A DNA stretch of 7,749 nucleotides from an uncultured Collinsella sp. (GCA_902495155.1 CABUWD010000095.1:1-7749); one strand, 5' to 3'. Positions 1 to 6,821 are shown, counted from the first letter of the stretch. The notes: generated by a model not told the origin, from the letters alone. Program-made: numbers and translations.

Positions 1-409
1 CCCTGCATAAACCTTCAGGGCGGCTAAACAGTCTAGCTCCGTCAAATACCGACGGACATCATTGATCTGTATCGAGATATTTGCGTCATATACGCAGCGT
101 TAGTGTAACACAACCGCCGTCACCTGCAACTTAGTCATTGGAGACGTTCTTAAACGACTATTCAAAAGGGACACTCTTTGGTTTACCGCCCACAAATCTG
201 ACTGCCTCCGCCAAAACTATGGCGGTTTACTACGATGAATCGCTCACCCGCGCCCACTCCGAAACTTGTTGAACTAAAACCGCAGGTAGATGCCTTGCAC
301 TTTTTAGCGAAAAGCCGGCGTGGTTGGCATTTCTCAATTCATCGTAGTAAACCGGCATAGTTTCGTATTTCCAGCAGCCCCAAATTCGTCAATACGCCGG
401 CGTTTATGC
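1..409. other. Gene-free AT-richer intergenic region downstream of argS
   Basis: I find no convincing coding region here. The only open frames are short, lack a good ribosome binding site, and one (from 320) runs through the argS terminator. Base composition is visibly more AT-rich than the coding DNA to the right. Several small palindromes can be seen: CCCTG/CAGGG at 1-5 and 16-20, TGCGT/ACGCA at 82-86 and 92-96, TAGTC/GACTA at 132-136 and 156-160, CCGCC/GGCGG at 208-212 and 221-225, and the perfect 10-mer ACGCCGGCGT at 394-403. The main structure is the long inverted repeat listed separately. A small non-coding RNA could lie here, but nothing in the sequence proves one. Confidence 0.6.
214..363. 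repeat. 27-bp inverted repeat with 96-bp spacer
   Basis: The left arm is 214-240 and the right arm 337-363. They are reverse complements over 27 bases with one mismatch (GGCGG in the left arm against GCCGG when the right arm is read on the minus strand). Both arms contain GGTTTACTACGATGAAT in the corresponding orientation. The spacer (241-336) shows no clear symmetry of its own. As RNA this could fold into a long stem; as DNA it could be two inverted copies of a dispersed element. No transposase gene lies between the arms, so it is not a complete insertion sequence. Confidence 0.75.
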
Positions 410-441
410 AAAAAGCCCGACCTCCGCATGGAGATCGGGCT
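410..441 (-). terminator. Intrinsic terminator of argS
   Basis: On the minus strand, 48 bases past the argS stop, AGCCCGA pairs with TCGGGCT. One mismatch follows, then a 4-bp CTCC/GGAG extension closed by a 4-base loop. A run of five T (complement of 410-414) follows the stem directly. This is a textbook rho-independent terminator in the orientation expected for argS. Confidence 0.9.
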
Positions 442-488
442 TATAGGGCTCAGCAAAGCCGAACCTACACGGTCAAATGACCCGCAGC

Positions 489-2342
489 TTACATCTGCTC
501 GGGAGCAGAAACGCCAACAAGGGTGAGCACCAGGGCGAGCGTCACGCGGACGGCGTCGCAAGCGGCCAGACGGGCGCGCGAAAGCTCGGGGTCGACGGGA
601 CGGCCCTCGCTCGGCAGAACCTGGCAGGCAGCGTAGAAGCTGTGGAAGTCGCCGGCGAGTTCCTCAGCAAAGTGCGTCAGACGGAACGGGGCGCGGTCGC
701 GAGCGCAGCTGGCAATCAGGTCGGTGAGCTCGTTGAGCTTACGCGAAAGAGCGAGCTCGGTCGGGTCGGTCAGCAGCGAGTAATCGACGTTCTCACCGAT
801 GGCCTTGGCGGCGACGGCCTTCATGCCCATCTCGTCAGCCTGCTCGGGCGTAACGTCGGCGGCACGGCGCAGGATGGAGCAGACGCGAGCGTGAGCGTAC
901 TGCACGTAGTACACCGGATTGGAGTTGTCGCGCTTCTTAACGGCCTCGATGTCGAAGTCGACCATCTGGTTAGAGCTCTTGGAGATGAGCGTGTAACGAG
1001 CGGCGTCGGAGCCAACCTCGTCGACGAGCTCCTGCAGGGTCACCATGGTGCCCTTGCGCTTGGACATACGGACGGGCTTGCCGTTGCGCAGCAGGTTGAC
1101 GAGCTGGCCCAGCAGAACCTCAAACTTGCCGGGGTAACCCAGAGCGTCGCAGACGCAGCGGACGCGCTCGATGTAGCCGTGGTGGTCGGCGCCCCAGATG
1201 TCGATGACGTGGTCGACGCGCTGGAACTTATCCCAGTGATAGGCAACGTCGGAGGCGAAGTAGGTGTACTCGCCGTCGGACTTGATCAGGACGCGGTCCT
1301 TGTCATCGCCCAAGTCGGTGGAGCGGAACCACAGGGCGCCGTCCTTGGTGTAGAGGTAGCCCATCTTGTCGAGCTTCTCAAAAGCGCGGTCGACGGCAGA
1401 GGTGCCGGCGGTCTCACCCTCGGTGTCCTTCACATACAGCGAACGCTCGGAGTACCAACGATCGAAGTCGCAATTGACGGCGTGGCAGAGGTCGCGCATG
1501 TTGTCGACCATCTTCACATAGCCGCGCTCGCGGAAGCTCTCCATGCGCTCCTGCGGATCGGCGTTGACCCACTTGTCGCCGTCGGTGCGCCAGAACTCGG
1601 CAGCCTCATCGATGATGTAGTCGCCGCCGTAGGAGTCCTTGCCCAGGGTCTCGGCAAAGTTGTCCTGATACGGATGGGTCTCGGGATGTTCGTCGTTCTC
1701 ATCGGCGACGAAGGCGTCACGGTCGGCGACCAGCAGCTTGTGAGCCTCGTCGATATCCACGCCCTGCTTGGCGATGATGTCGGCAAGCTGCATATAGCGC
1801 GTGCTGATGGAGTTGCCGAAGGTGTTCATCTGAGAGCCGTGGTCATTGATGTAGAACTCACGCTGGATGTCGTAACCGGCATGGTCCATAACGCGGCAAA
1901 GGGAGTCGCCCAGAGCGGCCCAGCGGCCATGGCCGATGTGCATGGGGCCGACGGGGTTAGCGGAAACGAACTCGACCTGGGTCTTCAGGCCGCCACCGAC
2001 GTTGGACTTAGCGAAGTCCATGCCCTTCTCGCGAGCCTCGCCAAAGATGGCATTCTTGACGGCGACGGAGAGGTAAAAGTTGATGAAGCCGGGGCCTGCG
2101 ATCTCGACCTTCTCGATCGCGGGGTCCTCGGGCATATGGGCAACGATGGCCTCGGCGATCTTGCGCGGGGCGCAGTGGGCCAGCTTGGCGGACTTCAGGG
2201 CCATGGTAGAGGTCCACTCGCCATGAGAAGTGTCAGCCGGTCGCTCGATAGCGCAATCGTCAAGTTCAAATGCGGAAAGGTCGCCGGCCTCCTGGGCCGC
2301 AGCAAGCGCAGCGCGTACCAGCTCTTCAATCTTCTCGGGCAT
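489..2342 (-). CDS. argS: Arginyl-tRNA synthetase
   Basis: Cytoplasmic class I aminoacyl-tRNA synthetase that joins arginine to tRNA-Arg using ATP. The 617-residue product has the N-terminal additional domain, an ANPVGPMHIGHGR segment carrying the HIGH signature at residues 135-138, and the KMSKS-equivalent RMSKRKGT at about 425-432. An anticodon-binding DALR-type helical domain follows, ending in VSAPEQM, which resembles the usual C-terminal tail of ArgRS. Length is slightly above the common 550-600 range; I see no frameshift. The frame is open up to 2471, but I choose the ATG at 2342 because AGGAGG (2347-2352, minus strand) stands 4 bases upstream and MPEKIEELV looks like a normal ArgRS start. 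The gene is transcribed away from carD and has its own terminator, so it is probably monocistronic. Confidence 0.97.
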   Translation of the reverse strand: MPEKIEELVRAALAAAQEAGDLSAFELDDCAIERPADTSHGEWTSTMALKSAKLAHCAPRKIAEAIVAHMPEDPAIEKVEIAGPGFINFYLSVAVKNAIFGEAREKGMDFAKSNVGGGLKTQVEFVSANPVGPMHIGHGRWAALGDSLCRVMDHAGYDIQREFYINDHGSQMNTFGNSISTRYMQLADIIAKQGVDIDEAHKLLVADRDAFVADENDEHPETHPYQDNFAETLGKDSYGGDYIIDEAAEFWRTDGDKWVNADPQERMESFRERGYVKMVDNMRDLCHAVNCDFDRWYSERSLYVKDTEGETAGTSAVDRAFEKLDKMGYLYTKDGALWFRSTDLGDDKDRVLIKSDGEYTYFASDVAYHWDKFQRVDHVIDIWGADHHGYIERVRCVCDALGYPGKFEVLLGQLVNLLRNGKPVRMSKRKGTMVTLQELVDEVGSDAARYTLISKSSNQMVDFDIEAVKKRDNSNPVYYVQYAHARVCSILRRAADVTPEQADEMGMKAVAAKAIGENVDYSLLTDPTELALSRKLNELTDLIASCARDRAPFRLTHFAEELAGDFHSFYAACQVLPSEGRPVDPELSRARLAACDAVRVTLALVLTLVGVSAPEQM

Positions 2343-2401
2343 AGATCCTCCTTGTGTTAAAGCCCCCGAGCTCTTGGTCACTCGTAGGGCAAAAGCCAGA
2401 G

Positions 2402-2410
2402 TTTGTAGCA
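2402..2410 (-). promoter_or_regulatory. Candidate extended -10 promoter for argS
   Basis: The minus strand reads TG-C-TACAAA, matching the extended -10 pattern (TGn followed by a TATAAT-like hexamer, 4 of 6). It would give a leader of about 50 bases before argS. No convincing -35 box is found at the usual distance, so this is a weak prediction. Confidence 0.27.
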
Positions 2411-2641
2411 CTCTATCACAAGCGACGGGCACTGTCGCAGGGTAAAGCCAATCGATATTGCATATGCACAAAATTGACTACAGCTTGTATGGAGTCACTC
2501 AAAGATGCCGGTCTGCCTGCAGATTATGCAGGCGTTGAAAATGCATAAAGGTGTGAATGAGCTGCGTCTGTTATCGAATACTCTTACCTATCGGAGTTGT
2601 GTGCTTTTCCTGCATAAAGTGAGAATTTGCGCACGTCAGCG

Positions 2642-2650
2642 TGTTATTCT
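2642..2650 (+). promoter_or_regulatory. Candidate extended -10 promoter for carD
   Basis: TG-T-TATTCT is an extended -10 element (TGn plus 4 of 6 matches to TATAAT). It predicts a start near 2657 and a leader of about 28 bases. A TTGCGC at 2627-2632 is too close to serve as its -35, but extended -10 promoters can work without one. A short inverted repeat ATACG/CGTAT (2655-2659 / 2666-2670) lies in the predicted leader, just before the GGAGG ribosome binding site at 2676-2680. Confidence 0.4.
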
Positions 2651-2684
2651 AGACATACGTAAATTCGTATAAGTTGGAGGTAGC

Positions 2685-3170
2685 ATGTTCTCAATCGGTC
2701 AACACGTCATTCATCCGGGTCAGGGAGTCTGCACCGTCGTCGGTTTTAGGGACGACACGCCGCAGCCCATGCTGCTGCTCGAGACCAAGCAGGGACATGC
2801 GCAGACGATCCTCATGTACCCCGTGGCGCAGGCCGATCGTTTGCACGCCGCCATCTCTCAGCAAGATGCCGAGCACCTGCTGAGCCACTATGACGAGCTG
2901 GAGTGCGACACCTTCACCGAGCGCAACAGCTCGCTCGAGGAGACGCACTTTAAGCAGCAGCTCAAGCTGGGTGCGCCCGAGACGGTCCGCGTGGCAAAGA
3001 CCATGATGCACCGCATTCGCCAGGCCGAGGAAGCCGATAAAAAGCCCAGCTCCTACTACATGCGCGTTCTCAAGGAGGCCAAGCGCCGCTCCATCGAGGA
3101 GTTCGCAGTGGCCTTGGGCGTCACCGAGGAGGACGCCGAAGCCCGCCTAGCCCAAGCCGCCCTCAACTAA
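2685..3170 (+). CDS. carD: CarD/CdnL-family RNA polymerase-binding regulator
   Basis: 161-residue protein with the CarD/CdnL layout. Residues 1-60 form the Tudor-like RNA polymerase interaction domain: FSIGQHVIHPGQGVCTVVG matches the family's GDxVVYPxHGV opening, followed by an MYPV strand near 44-47 (family IMVPV). The C-terminal helical domain ends in EEFAVALGVTEEDAEARLAQA, close to the family's ELALALGVSEEEAE tail. Characterised members (Mycobacterium CarD, Myxococcus CdnL) bind the polymerase beta subunit and stabilise open complexes, notably at rRNA promoters; the same role is inferred here. The conserved tryptophan that wedges into the -10 edge in those proteins seems to be replaced, with phenylalanine 77 the nearest equivalent in my hand alignment. 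Start: GGAGG 4 bases before the ATG. It is followed by a strong hairpin, so it is probably transcribed alone. Confidence 0.88.
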   Translation: MFSIGQHVIHPGQGVCTVVGFRDDTPQPMLLLETKQGHAQTILMYPVAQADRLHAAISQQDAEHLLSHYDELECDTFTERNSSLEETHFKQQLKLGAPETVRVAKTMMHRIRQAEEADKKPSSYYMRVLKEAKRRSIEEFAVALGVTEEDAEARLAQAALN

Positions 3171-3183
3171 CCCAACCGCGCCA

Positions 3184-3224
3184 AAAACCACCACAAAGGG
3201 GACAGGCACCTTTGTGGTGGTTTT
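3184..3224. terminator. Terminator hairpin after carD, repeat copy 1
   Basis: A perfect 16-bp stem (3184-3199 / 3209-3224) encloses the 9-base loop GGACAGGCA. The stem's outer A/T pairs supply a T run on either strand, so it could stop transcription in both directions. It lies 13 bases past the carD stop. Bases 3186-3219 are identical to 3898-3931, making it one copy of a palindromic repeat family with the core AAAGGGGACAGGCACCTTT. Confidence 0.85.
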
Positions 3225-3278
3225 CTTGTTCTAGTAGTATTCATTCTTATCGATACCCACGAGCACAAGGAGTCTCTT

Positions 3279-3878
3279 ATGGCAGAGCCGCTTACCGCCG
3301 GAATCACCCGCGACCGCGCGTTCGAACTGCTCAACGAGCATAACAAGGACCCGTTCCACATCACCCATGGCGAGACGGTCGAGGGCACTATGCGCTACTT
3401 TGCGCGCGAGTTCGACCCCGAGAACGAGGAGTTTTGGGGCATCGTCGGTCTGCTGCACGACCTGGATTGGGAGGAGCATGAGGACGACCCCATGAACCAC
3501 ACCATCTATGCTGCCGAGATTCTTGAGGACGAAGGTGCGTCTCCCGAGCTCATTCGCGCCATCCAGACGCACACGTCCGACTTCAACACCTCGCTGCCCA
3601 AACCCGAGCTGCAGATGGAAAAGATCCTGTTTGCCTGCGATGAGCTCACCGGCCTGATCGGCGCTGCAGTCATCATGCGCCCGAGCAAGAGCGTTATGGA
3701 CTTTACGACCAAGTCGCTCAAGAAGAAGTTCAAGGACAAGCGCTTTGCCGCCGGCTGCTCGCGCGACGTGATTTCGCAGGGCGCCGAGATGTTGGGCTGG
3801 GAGCTCCCCGAGCTCTTTGACCGCACCATCGCGGCCATGCAGTCCTTCGCCCCCGACCGCGATACCTTCCAGGCCTAA
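3279..3878 (+). CDS. HD-domain protein, putative metal-dependent phosphohydrolase
   Basis: 199-residue soluble protein with an HD-superfamily pattern. The histidine of HITHG (H30) is followed by the HD pair in GLLHDLDW (H60, D61), H74 in MNHTIYAAEIL, H98 in IQTHTS and D121 in ACDELTGLI. Together these can form the family's metal site. The C-terminal part (KSVMDFTTKSLKKKFKDKRFAAG) is basic. Homologues are usually annotated only as HD-domain hydrolases, and the substrate cannot be read from sequence. No signal peptide, membrane segment, GYP motif or DNA-binding domain is seen. The ATG at 3279 has AAGGAG 6 bases upstream. A weak promoter, TTGTGG-17-TAGTAT (3212-3240), would overlap the upstream hairpin. 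The gene stands alone between two copies of the same palindromic repeat and converges on proA. Confidence 0.85.
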   Translation: MAEPLTAGITRDRAFELLNEHNKDPFHITHGETVEGTMRYFAREFDPENEEFWGIVGLLHDLDWEEHEDDPMNHTIYAAEILEDEGASPELIRAIQTHTSDFNTSLPKPELQMEKILFACDELTGLIGAAVIMRPSKSVMDFTTKSLKKKFKDKRFAAGCSRDVISQGAEMLGWELPELFDRTIAAMQSFAPDRDTFQA

Positions 3879-3897
3879 CCTGCCGCTTCACCTAAAT

Positions 3898-3937
3898 AAC
3901 CACCACAAAGGGGACAGGCACCTTTGTGGTGCTTTTT
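3898..3937. terminator. Bidirectional terminator between the HD gene and proA, repeat copy 2
   Basis: An 11-bp perfect stem CACCACAAAGG/CCTTTGTGGTG (3901-3911 / 3921-3931) encloses the loop GGACAGGCA. A C-C mismatch and further A-T pairs follow, then TTTTT (3933-3937) on the plus strand. On the minus strand the stem is followed by GGTTATTT, so it can also end proA transcription. It shares 34 identical bases with the hairpin after carD. It starts 20 bases past the HD-gene stop and lies 12 bases past the proA stop. Confidence 0.85.
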
Positions 3938-3949
3938 CTTGCACGGGCG

Positions 3950-5236
3950 TTAGGGGCGGACCTGGCCGGTGCCTCGGAGCTTGTATTTGTAGGTAGTGAG
4001 GGCCTCGGCGGCAAAGGGGCCACGGGCGTGGAGCTTTTGGGTCGAGATGCCAATCTCGGCGCCCAGGCCAAACTCGCCGCCGTCGGTAAAGCGCGTGCTG
4101 GCGTTGGCATATACGGCCGAGGCATCGACCGCATCCAAGAAGCGCTCGCAAGCATCCGTGTCCTCGGCAACGATGGCCTCGGAGTGCATCGTGCCGTAGC
4201 GGTTGATGTGTGCGATGGCCTCGTCCTCGCTTGCCACGACCTTCACGCTCATCTCGAGCGCCAGGTACTCGCGACCCCAGTCCTCCTCAGTCGCGGCGAC
4301 GTAGTCATCACCCTCGGCAAGCCCGGCATCGGCGCATGCGGCGCAGGTTGCCTCGTCGCCGTGAATGAGCACGCCGTGGTCGTGCAGCACGGCCACGACT
4401 GCGGGCAAAAACGCATCGGCCACAGCACGGTCGACCAGCAGCGACTCGGCGGCATTGCACACGCCTACGCGCTGGGTCTTGGCATTAACGATAATGTTGA
4501 GCGCCTTATCAAAGTCGGCGGATTCATGCACGTAGATGTGGCAGTTGCCCGTGCCCGTCTCGATCACCGGCACAAGCGACTCGCGCACGCAGCGCTGGAT
4601 CAGGCCTACACCGCCGCGCGGAATGAGTACGTCGACAATGCCGCGGAGCTTCATGAGCTCGCCAGTGGCCTCGCGGTCGGTGGACTCGATCATCGACACG
4701 GCCTCGCGCGGGAAGCCCTGCGCCTCGAGGGCATCGGCCAGCAGTTCGGCGATCATGGCACACGAGTGATAGGCCAGCGAGCCGCCGCGCAGAATGCAAG
4801 CGTTGCCGGTGCGGATGCAGATGCCCGCGGCGTCGGCCGTCACGTTGGGGCGCGCCTCGTAGACCATGGCGACCAGACCCAGCGGAACACTCACACGGGT
4901 GAGGTCCACGCCGCTTGCGAGCACGCGGTGGTCGAGCACGCGGCCCACGGGATCGGGCAGCTCGGCGAGCTTTTCCAGGCCGGCGGCCATGCCCTCGACG
5001 CGCTCGGGCGTCAGCAGCAGGCGATCGAGCAGTCCGGCCGAGGTACCCGCATCGCGCGCGGCGGACATATCGAGCTCGTTGGCGGCGACGATGGAGTCGA
5101 CACCGTTACGCAGTGCTGCGGCCATGGCGCGCACGGCCTCCTGGCGCTGCTCATCGCTCGCCGTGGCAAGCGAGGCCGACGCTGCCTTGGCGGCAACGGC
5201 AAGATCGTGGACGTACGTGGCTATATCGACCGACAT
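3950..5236 (-). CDS. proA: Gamma-glutamyl phosphate reductase (glutamate-5-semialdehyde dehydrogenase)
   Basis: Second enzyme of proline synthesis: NADPH-dependent reduction of glutamyl-5-phosphate to glutamate-5-semialdehyde in the cytoplasm. The 428-residue product is close to the usual 410-420. Family landmarks in order: PLGLVAMVYEARPNVTADAAG (from about 118), GNACILRGG (about 145-152), IPRGGVGLI (about 205-213), and the catalytic cysteine C260 in QRVGVCNAAESLLV. It closes with TDGGEFGLGAEIGISTQKLHARGP and EALTTYKYKLRG. Start: the ATG at 5236 gives a natural N-terminus; the upstream AGGAG is 12 bases away, somewhat far, with AAAGGG nearer. The partner gene proB is on the same strand but over 1.6 kb upstream, beyond an opposite-strand hydrolase gene, so proA needs its own promoter in the 5237-5348 gap; I could not pick one with confidence. 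Confidence 0.97.
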   Translation of the reverse strand: MSVDIATYVHDLAVAAKAASASLATASDEQRQEAVRAMAAALRNGVDSIVAANELDMSAARDAGTSAGLLDRLLLTPERVEGMAAGLEKLAELPDPVGRVLDHRVLASGVDLTRVSVPLGLVAMVYEARPNVTADAAGICIRTGNACILRGGSLAYHSCAMIAELLADALEAQGFPREAVSMIESTDREATGELMKLRGIVDVLIPRGGVGLIQRCVRESLVPVIETGTGNCHIYVHESADFDKALNIIVNAKTQRVGVCNAAESLLVDRAVADAFLPAVVAVLHDHGVLIHGDEATCAACADAGLAEGDDYVAATEEDWGREYLALEMSVKVVASEDEAIAHINRYGTMHSEAIVAEDTDACERFLDAVDASAVYANASTRFTDGGEFGLGAEIGISTQKLHARGPFAAEALTTYKYKLRGTGQVRP

Positions 5237-5279
5237 GGGCGGCCCTTTCTCCTAGAAGTTTGCAACAATGGTAGCCGAT

Positions 5280-5310
5280 TTGCGCATGGCCTCGCCCGCG
5301 GCGGTAGAAT
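5280..5310 (+). promoter_or_regulatory. Candidate promoter for the alpha/beta hydrolase
   Basis: TAGAAT at 5305-5310 matches 5 of 6 bases of the -10 consensus. TTGCGC (5280-5285) is a possible -35, but the 19-base spacing is long. A start near 5317 would give a leader of about 32 bases before the ATG at 5349. It lies inside the longer open frame that begins at 5268 and therefore supports the downstream start. Confidence 0.35.
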
Positions 5311-5348
5311 TGGTCAACCCGAAACACCGCAACGAACGGAAGACTCAC

Positions 5349-6767
5349 ATGGCCCTCATCACTTCGTACCACGTCCCCGGCCTTTATGTCGAGGACCACA
5401 GCATCGACGTCCCCCTTGACTGGCGCGGCCTGGAGCCGATGCTCCTGGCCGTCGGCAGTACCATGCGCCGCGGCGCTATGCCGGCACCCATCGCCGGCGC
5501 GCCCGAGAGCATCAAGCTCTTCTACCGCGTGGTTTGCGCGCCCGACCGCATCAACGACGATCTGCCGCTGCTCCTGTTTTTGCAGGGCGGCCCCGGCGGC
5601 GAGAGCCCACGTCCGCTGTCGCCCACAAGCGACGGCTGGATCGAGGAGGCCGTCAAGCACTTCCGCGTGGTCCTTCCCGACCAGCGCGGCACCGGACGCA
5701 GTAGCTGCGTGGACGGACGCACGATCAAGGCACTGGGTGAGCGCGCGACGGCGGCCGGCTCCGATGCCGCACGCTCGCAGGCGGACTTCCTCAAGCGCCA
5801 CCTCGCCAGCTCCATCGTGCGCGATTTTGAGTACCTGCGCCTGGTGGGCTTTGGCGGCAAGCCCTGGGTCACACTCGGGCAGAGCTACGGCGGCTTTTTG
5901 ACGTTGAGCTATCTGTCGCTCTTCCCCGAGGGCATAGCGGCAAGCTTTACCTGCGGCGGCATCCCCCACGTGCCGGCGAGCGCAAGCGAGGTCTACGCGC
6001 ACACCTTCCCGCGCATGGCCGCCAAGACGCAGCAGTATTACGACCGCTACCCCGCTGACGTCGACCGCGTGGCAGCCCTGGCCGATGCGCTCGAGGCCCA
6101 GAAGCCCGTGCTGCCCGACGGCTCGCCGATGACGGTCGAGCGCCTACAGCTCATGGGCAGCGACTTTGGCATGAAGCCGAGCATTGAGCGCATGCATTGG
6201 ATTATCGATCACGCGTTTGTTACTGGCGACGGTACGCTTAGCTGCGGCTCCTCGGTATCCGACAGCTTTTTGATGCGCGCCTTCGAGCGCACCAACACGC
6301 GTACAAACCCGCTGTACTGGACGCTGCAGGAGTTTATCTACGCCGACGGCGACACCATGCCCATTCGCTGGGCCGCAGCAGAGGAGAAGGCCCATTGTGC
6401 CGAGTTCGACACACTCGCGCGCCCGCTCATGTTTACCGGCGAGGCCATGTTCCCGTGGATGTTTGAGCAGATGCCCGAGCTTATGCCGTTTAAGCCCGCC
6501 ATGGACCTGCTGATGGAAGACACCAGCTGGGACAAGATCTACGACCCGCAGCGCCTAGCCTGCAACGAGGTGCCACTCCAGGCCGCGGTGTATTTCGACG
6601 ATATGTACGTCGATTCGGGCATGCAGCTCGATACGCTCAGCCGCGTGGGCAACTCGCATGCCTGGGTGACCAACGAGTTCGAGCACGACGGCCTGCACGG
6701 CAGCGTGGTGTTCAAGCACCTCTTCGACGAAGCGCTCAACCGCGGAGACCTGCGCCGGATCTTCTAG
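5349..6767 (+). CDS. Alpha/beta hydrolase, prolyl aminopeptidase-like (peptidase family S33)
   Basis: 472-residue protein of the proline iminopeptidase group, which removes N-terminal proline from peptides. Visible features: the oxyanion motif QGGPGG at 79-84 (family HGGPG), DQRGTGRSS at 111-119, the nucleophile elbow GQSYGG with Ser179, a helical cap of roughly 200-350, then AVYFDDMYVD with the likely acid Asp417 or 418, and EFEHDGLHG with the likely base His446. The EFEHDGL and DDMYV strings are characteristic of this branch. No signal peptide is seen, so it is probably cytoplasmic. The frame is open from 5268, but I choose 5349 because GGAAG stands 6 bases upstream and a -10-like box lies between the two starts. 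It is divergent from proA and convergent with proB, which fits a role in proline salvage. Substrate range is inferred from family; other S33 hydrolases act on different esters or amides. Confidence 0.88.
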   Translation: MALITSYHVPGLYVEDHSIDVPLDWRGLEPMLLAVGSTMRRGAMPAPIAGAPESIKLFYRVVCAPDRINDDLPLLLFLQGGPGGESPRPLSPTSDGWIEEAVKHFRVVLPDQRGTGRSSCVDGRTIKALGERATAAGSDAARSQADFLKRHLASSIVRDFEYLRLVGFGGKPWVTLGQSYGGFLTLSYLSLFPEGIAASFTCGGIPHVPASASEVYAHTFPRMAAKTQQYYDRYPADVDRVAALADALEAQKPVLPDGSPMTVERLQLMGSDFGMKPSIERMHWIIDHAFVTGDGTLSCGSSVSDSFLMRAFERTNTRTNPLYWTLQEFIYADGDTMPIRWAAAEEKAHCAEFDTLARPLMFTGEAMFPWMFEQMPELMPFKPAMDLLMEDTSWDKIYDPQRLACNEVPLQAAVYFDDMYVDSGMQLDTLSRVGNSHAWVTNEFEHDGLHGSVVFKHLFDEALNRGDLRRIF

Positions 6768-6782
6768 CTAAGGAGAGTCCCA

Positions 6783-6821
6783 AAGTGCCGGCACATAAGG
6801 AACGTCCCCAAGTGCCGGCAC
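6783..6821. repeat. Duplicated GTGCCGGCAC palindrome with GGGGAC core
   Basis: The 12-mer AAGTGCCGGCAC occurs twice (6783-6794 and 6810-6821), 27 bases apart. Each contains the perfect 10-bp palindrome GTGCCGGCAC, so the unit can pair between copies or within each copy. The stretch between them contains AACGTCCCC, whose complement GGGGACGTT shares the GGGGAC core with the two hairpin repeats at 3184-3224 and 3898-3937. It lies between convergent genes, just outside the shared terminator. Confidence 0.7.

Larger units (their letters stand above)
2343..2684. promoter_or_regulatory. Divergent argS-carD regulatory region
   Basis: This 342-base gap must hold the promoters of both flanking genes, which point away from each other. 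Visible elements are a perfect palindrome TGCATATGCA (2459-2468), a hairpin GCCTGCAGATTATGCAGGC (2515-2533), an inverted pair TTATGCA/TGCATAA (2524-2530 / 2542-2548), and two direct copies of TGCATAAAG (2542-2550 and 2611-2619). Short open frames across it have no family resemblance or good ribosome binding site. None of the palindromes is followed by a T run, so they look more like protein-binding sites than terminators. Confidence 0.6.

Noticed and set aside
477..2360. 627-codon plus-strand open frame opposite argS
   Set aside because: It lies wholly antisense to an unmistakable argS. Its composition (rich in Val, Gly, Ala, Leu, Asp, with no family motif) is what third-position GC bias produces on the opposite strand.
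2343..2471. 43-residue N-terminal extension of argS
   Set aside because: The extension has no ArgRS similarity, and a strong AGGAGG site directly precedes the ATG at 2342.
3184..3937. HD gene as cargo of a composite mobile element defined by the two repeats
   Set aside because: The repeats are self-palindromic and short, no transposase or target duplication is seen, and both copies sit exactly where terminators are expected.
5268..5348. 27-residue N-terminal extension of the hydrolase
   Set aside because: A -10-like box and a GGAAG site lie inside it, and the extension is not hydrophobic, so it is not a hidden signal peptide.
3926..5419. 497-codon plus-strand open frame opposite proA
   Set aside because: It is antisense to a complete proA with all family motifs, starts inside the HD-gene terminator, and resembles no known family.
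5151..6002. 283-codon minus-strand frame opposite the hydrolase gene and overlapping proA
   Set aside because: It is a composition-driven shadow overlapping two well-supported genes, with no ribosome binding site or motifs that I can see.
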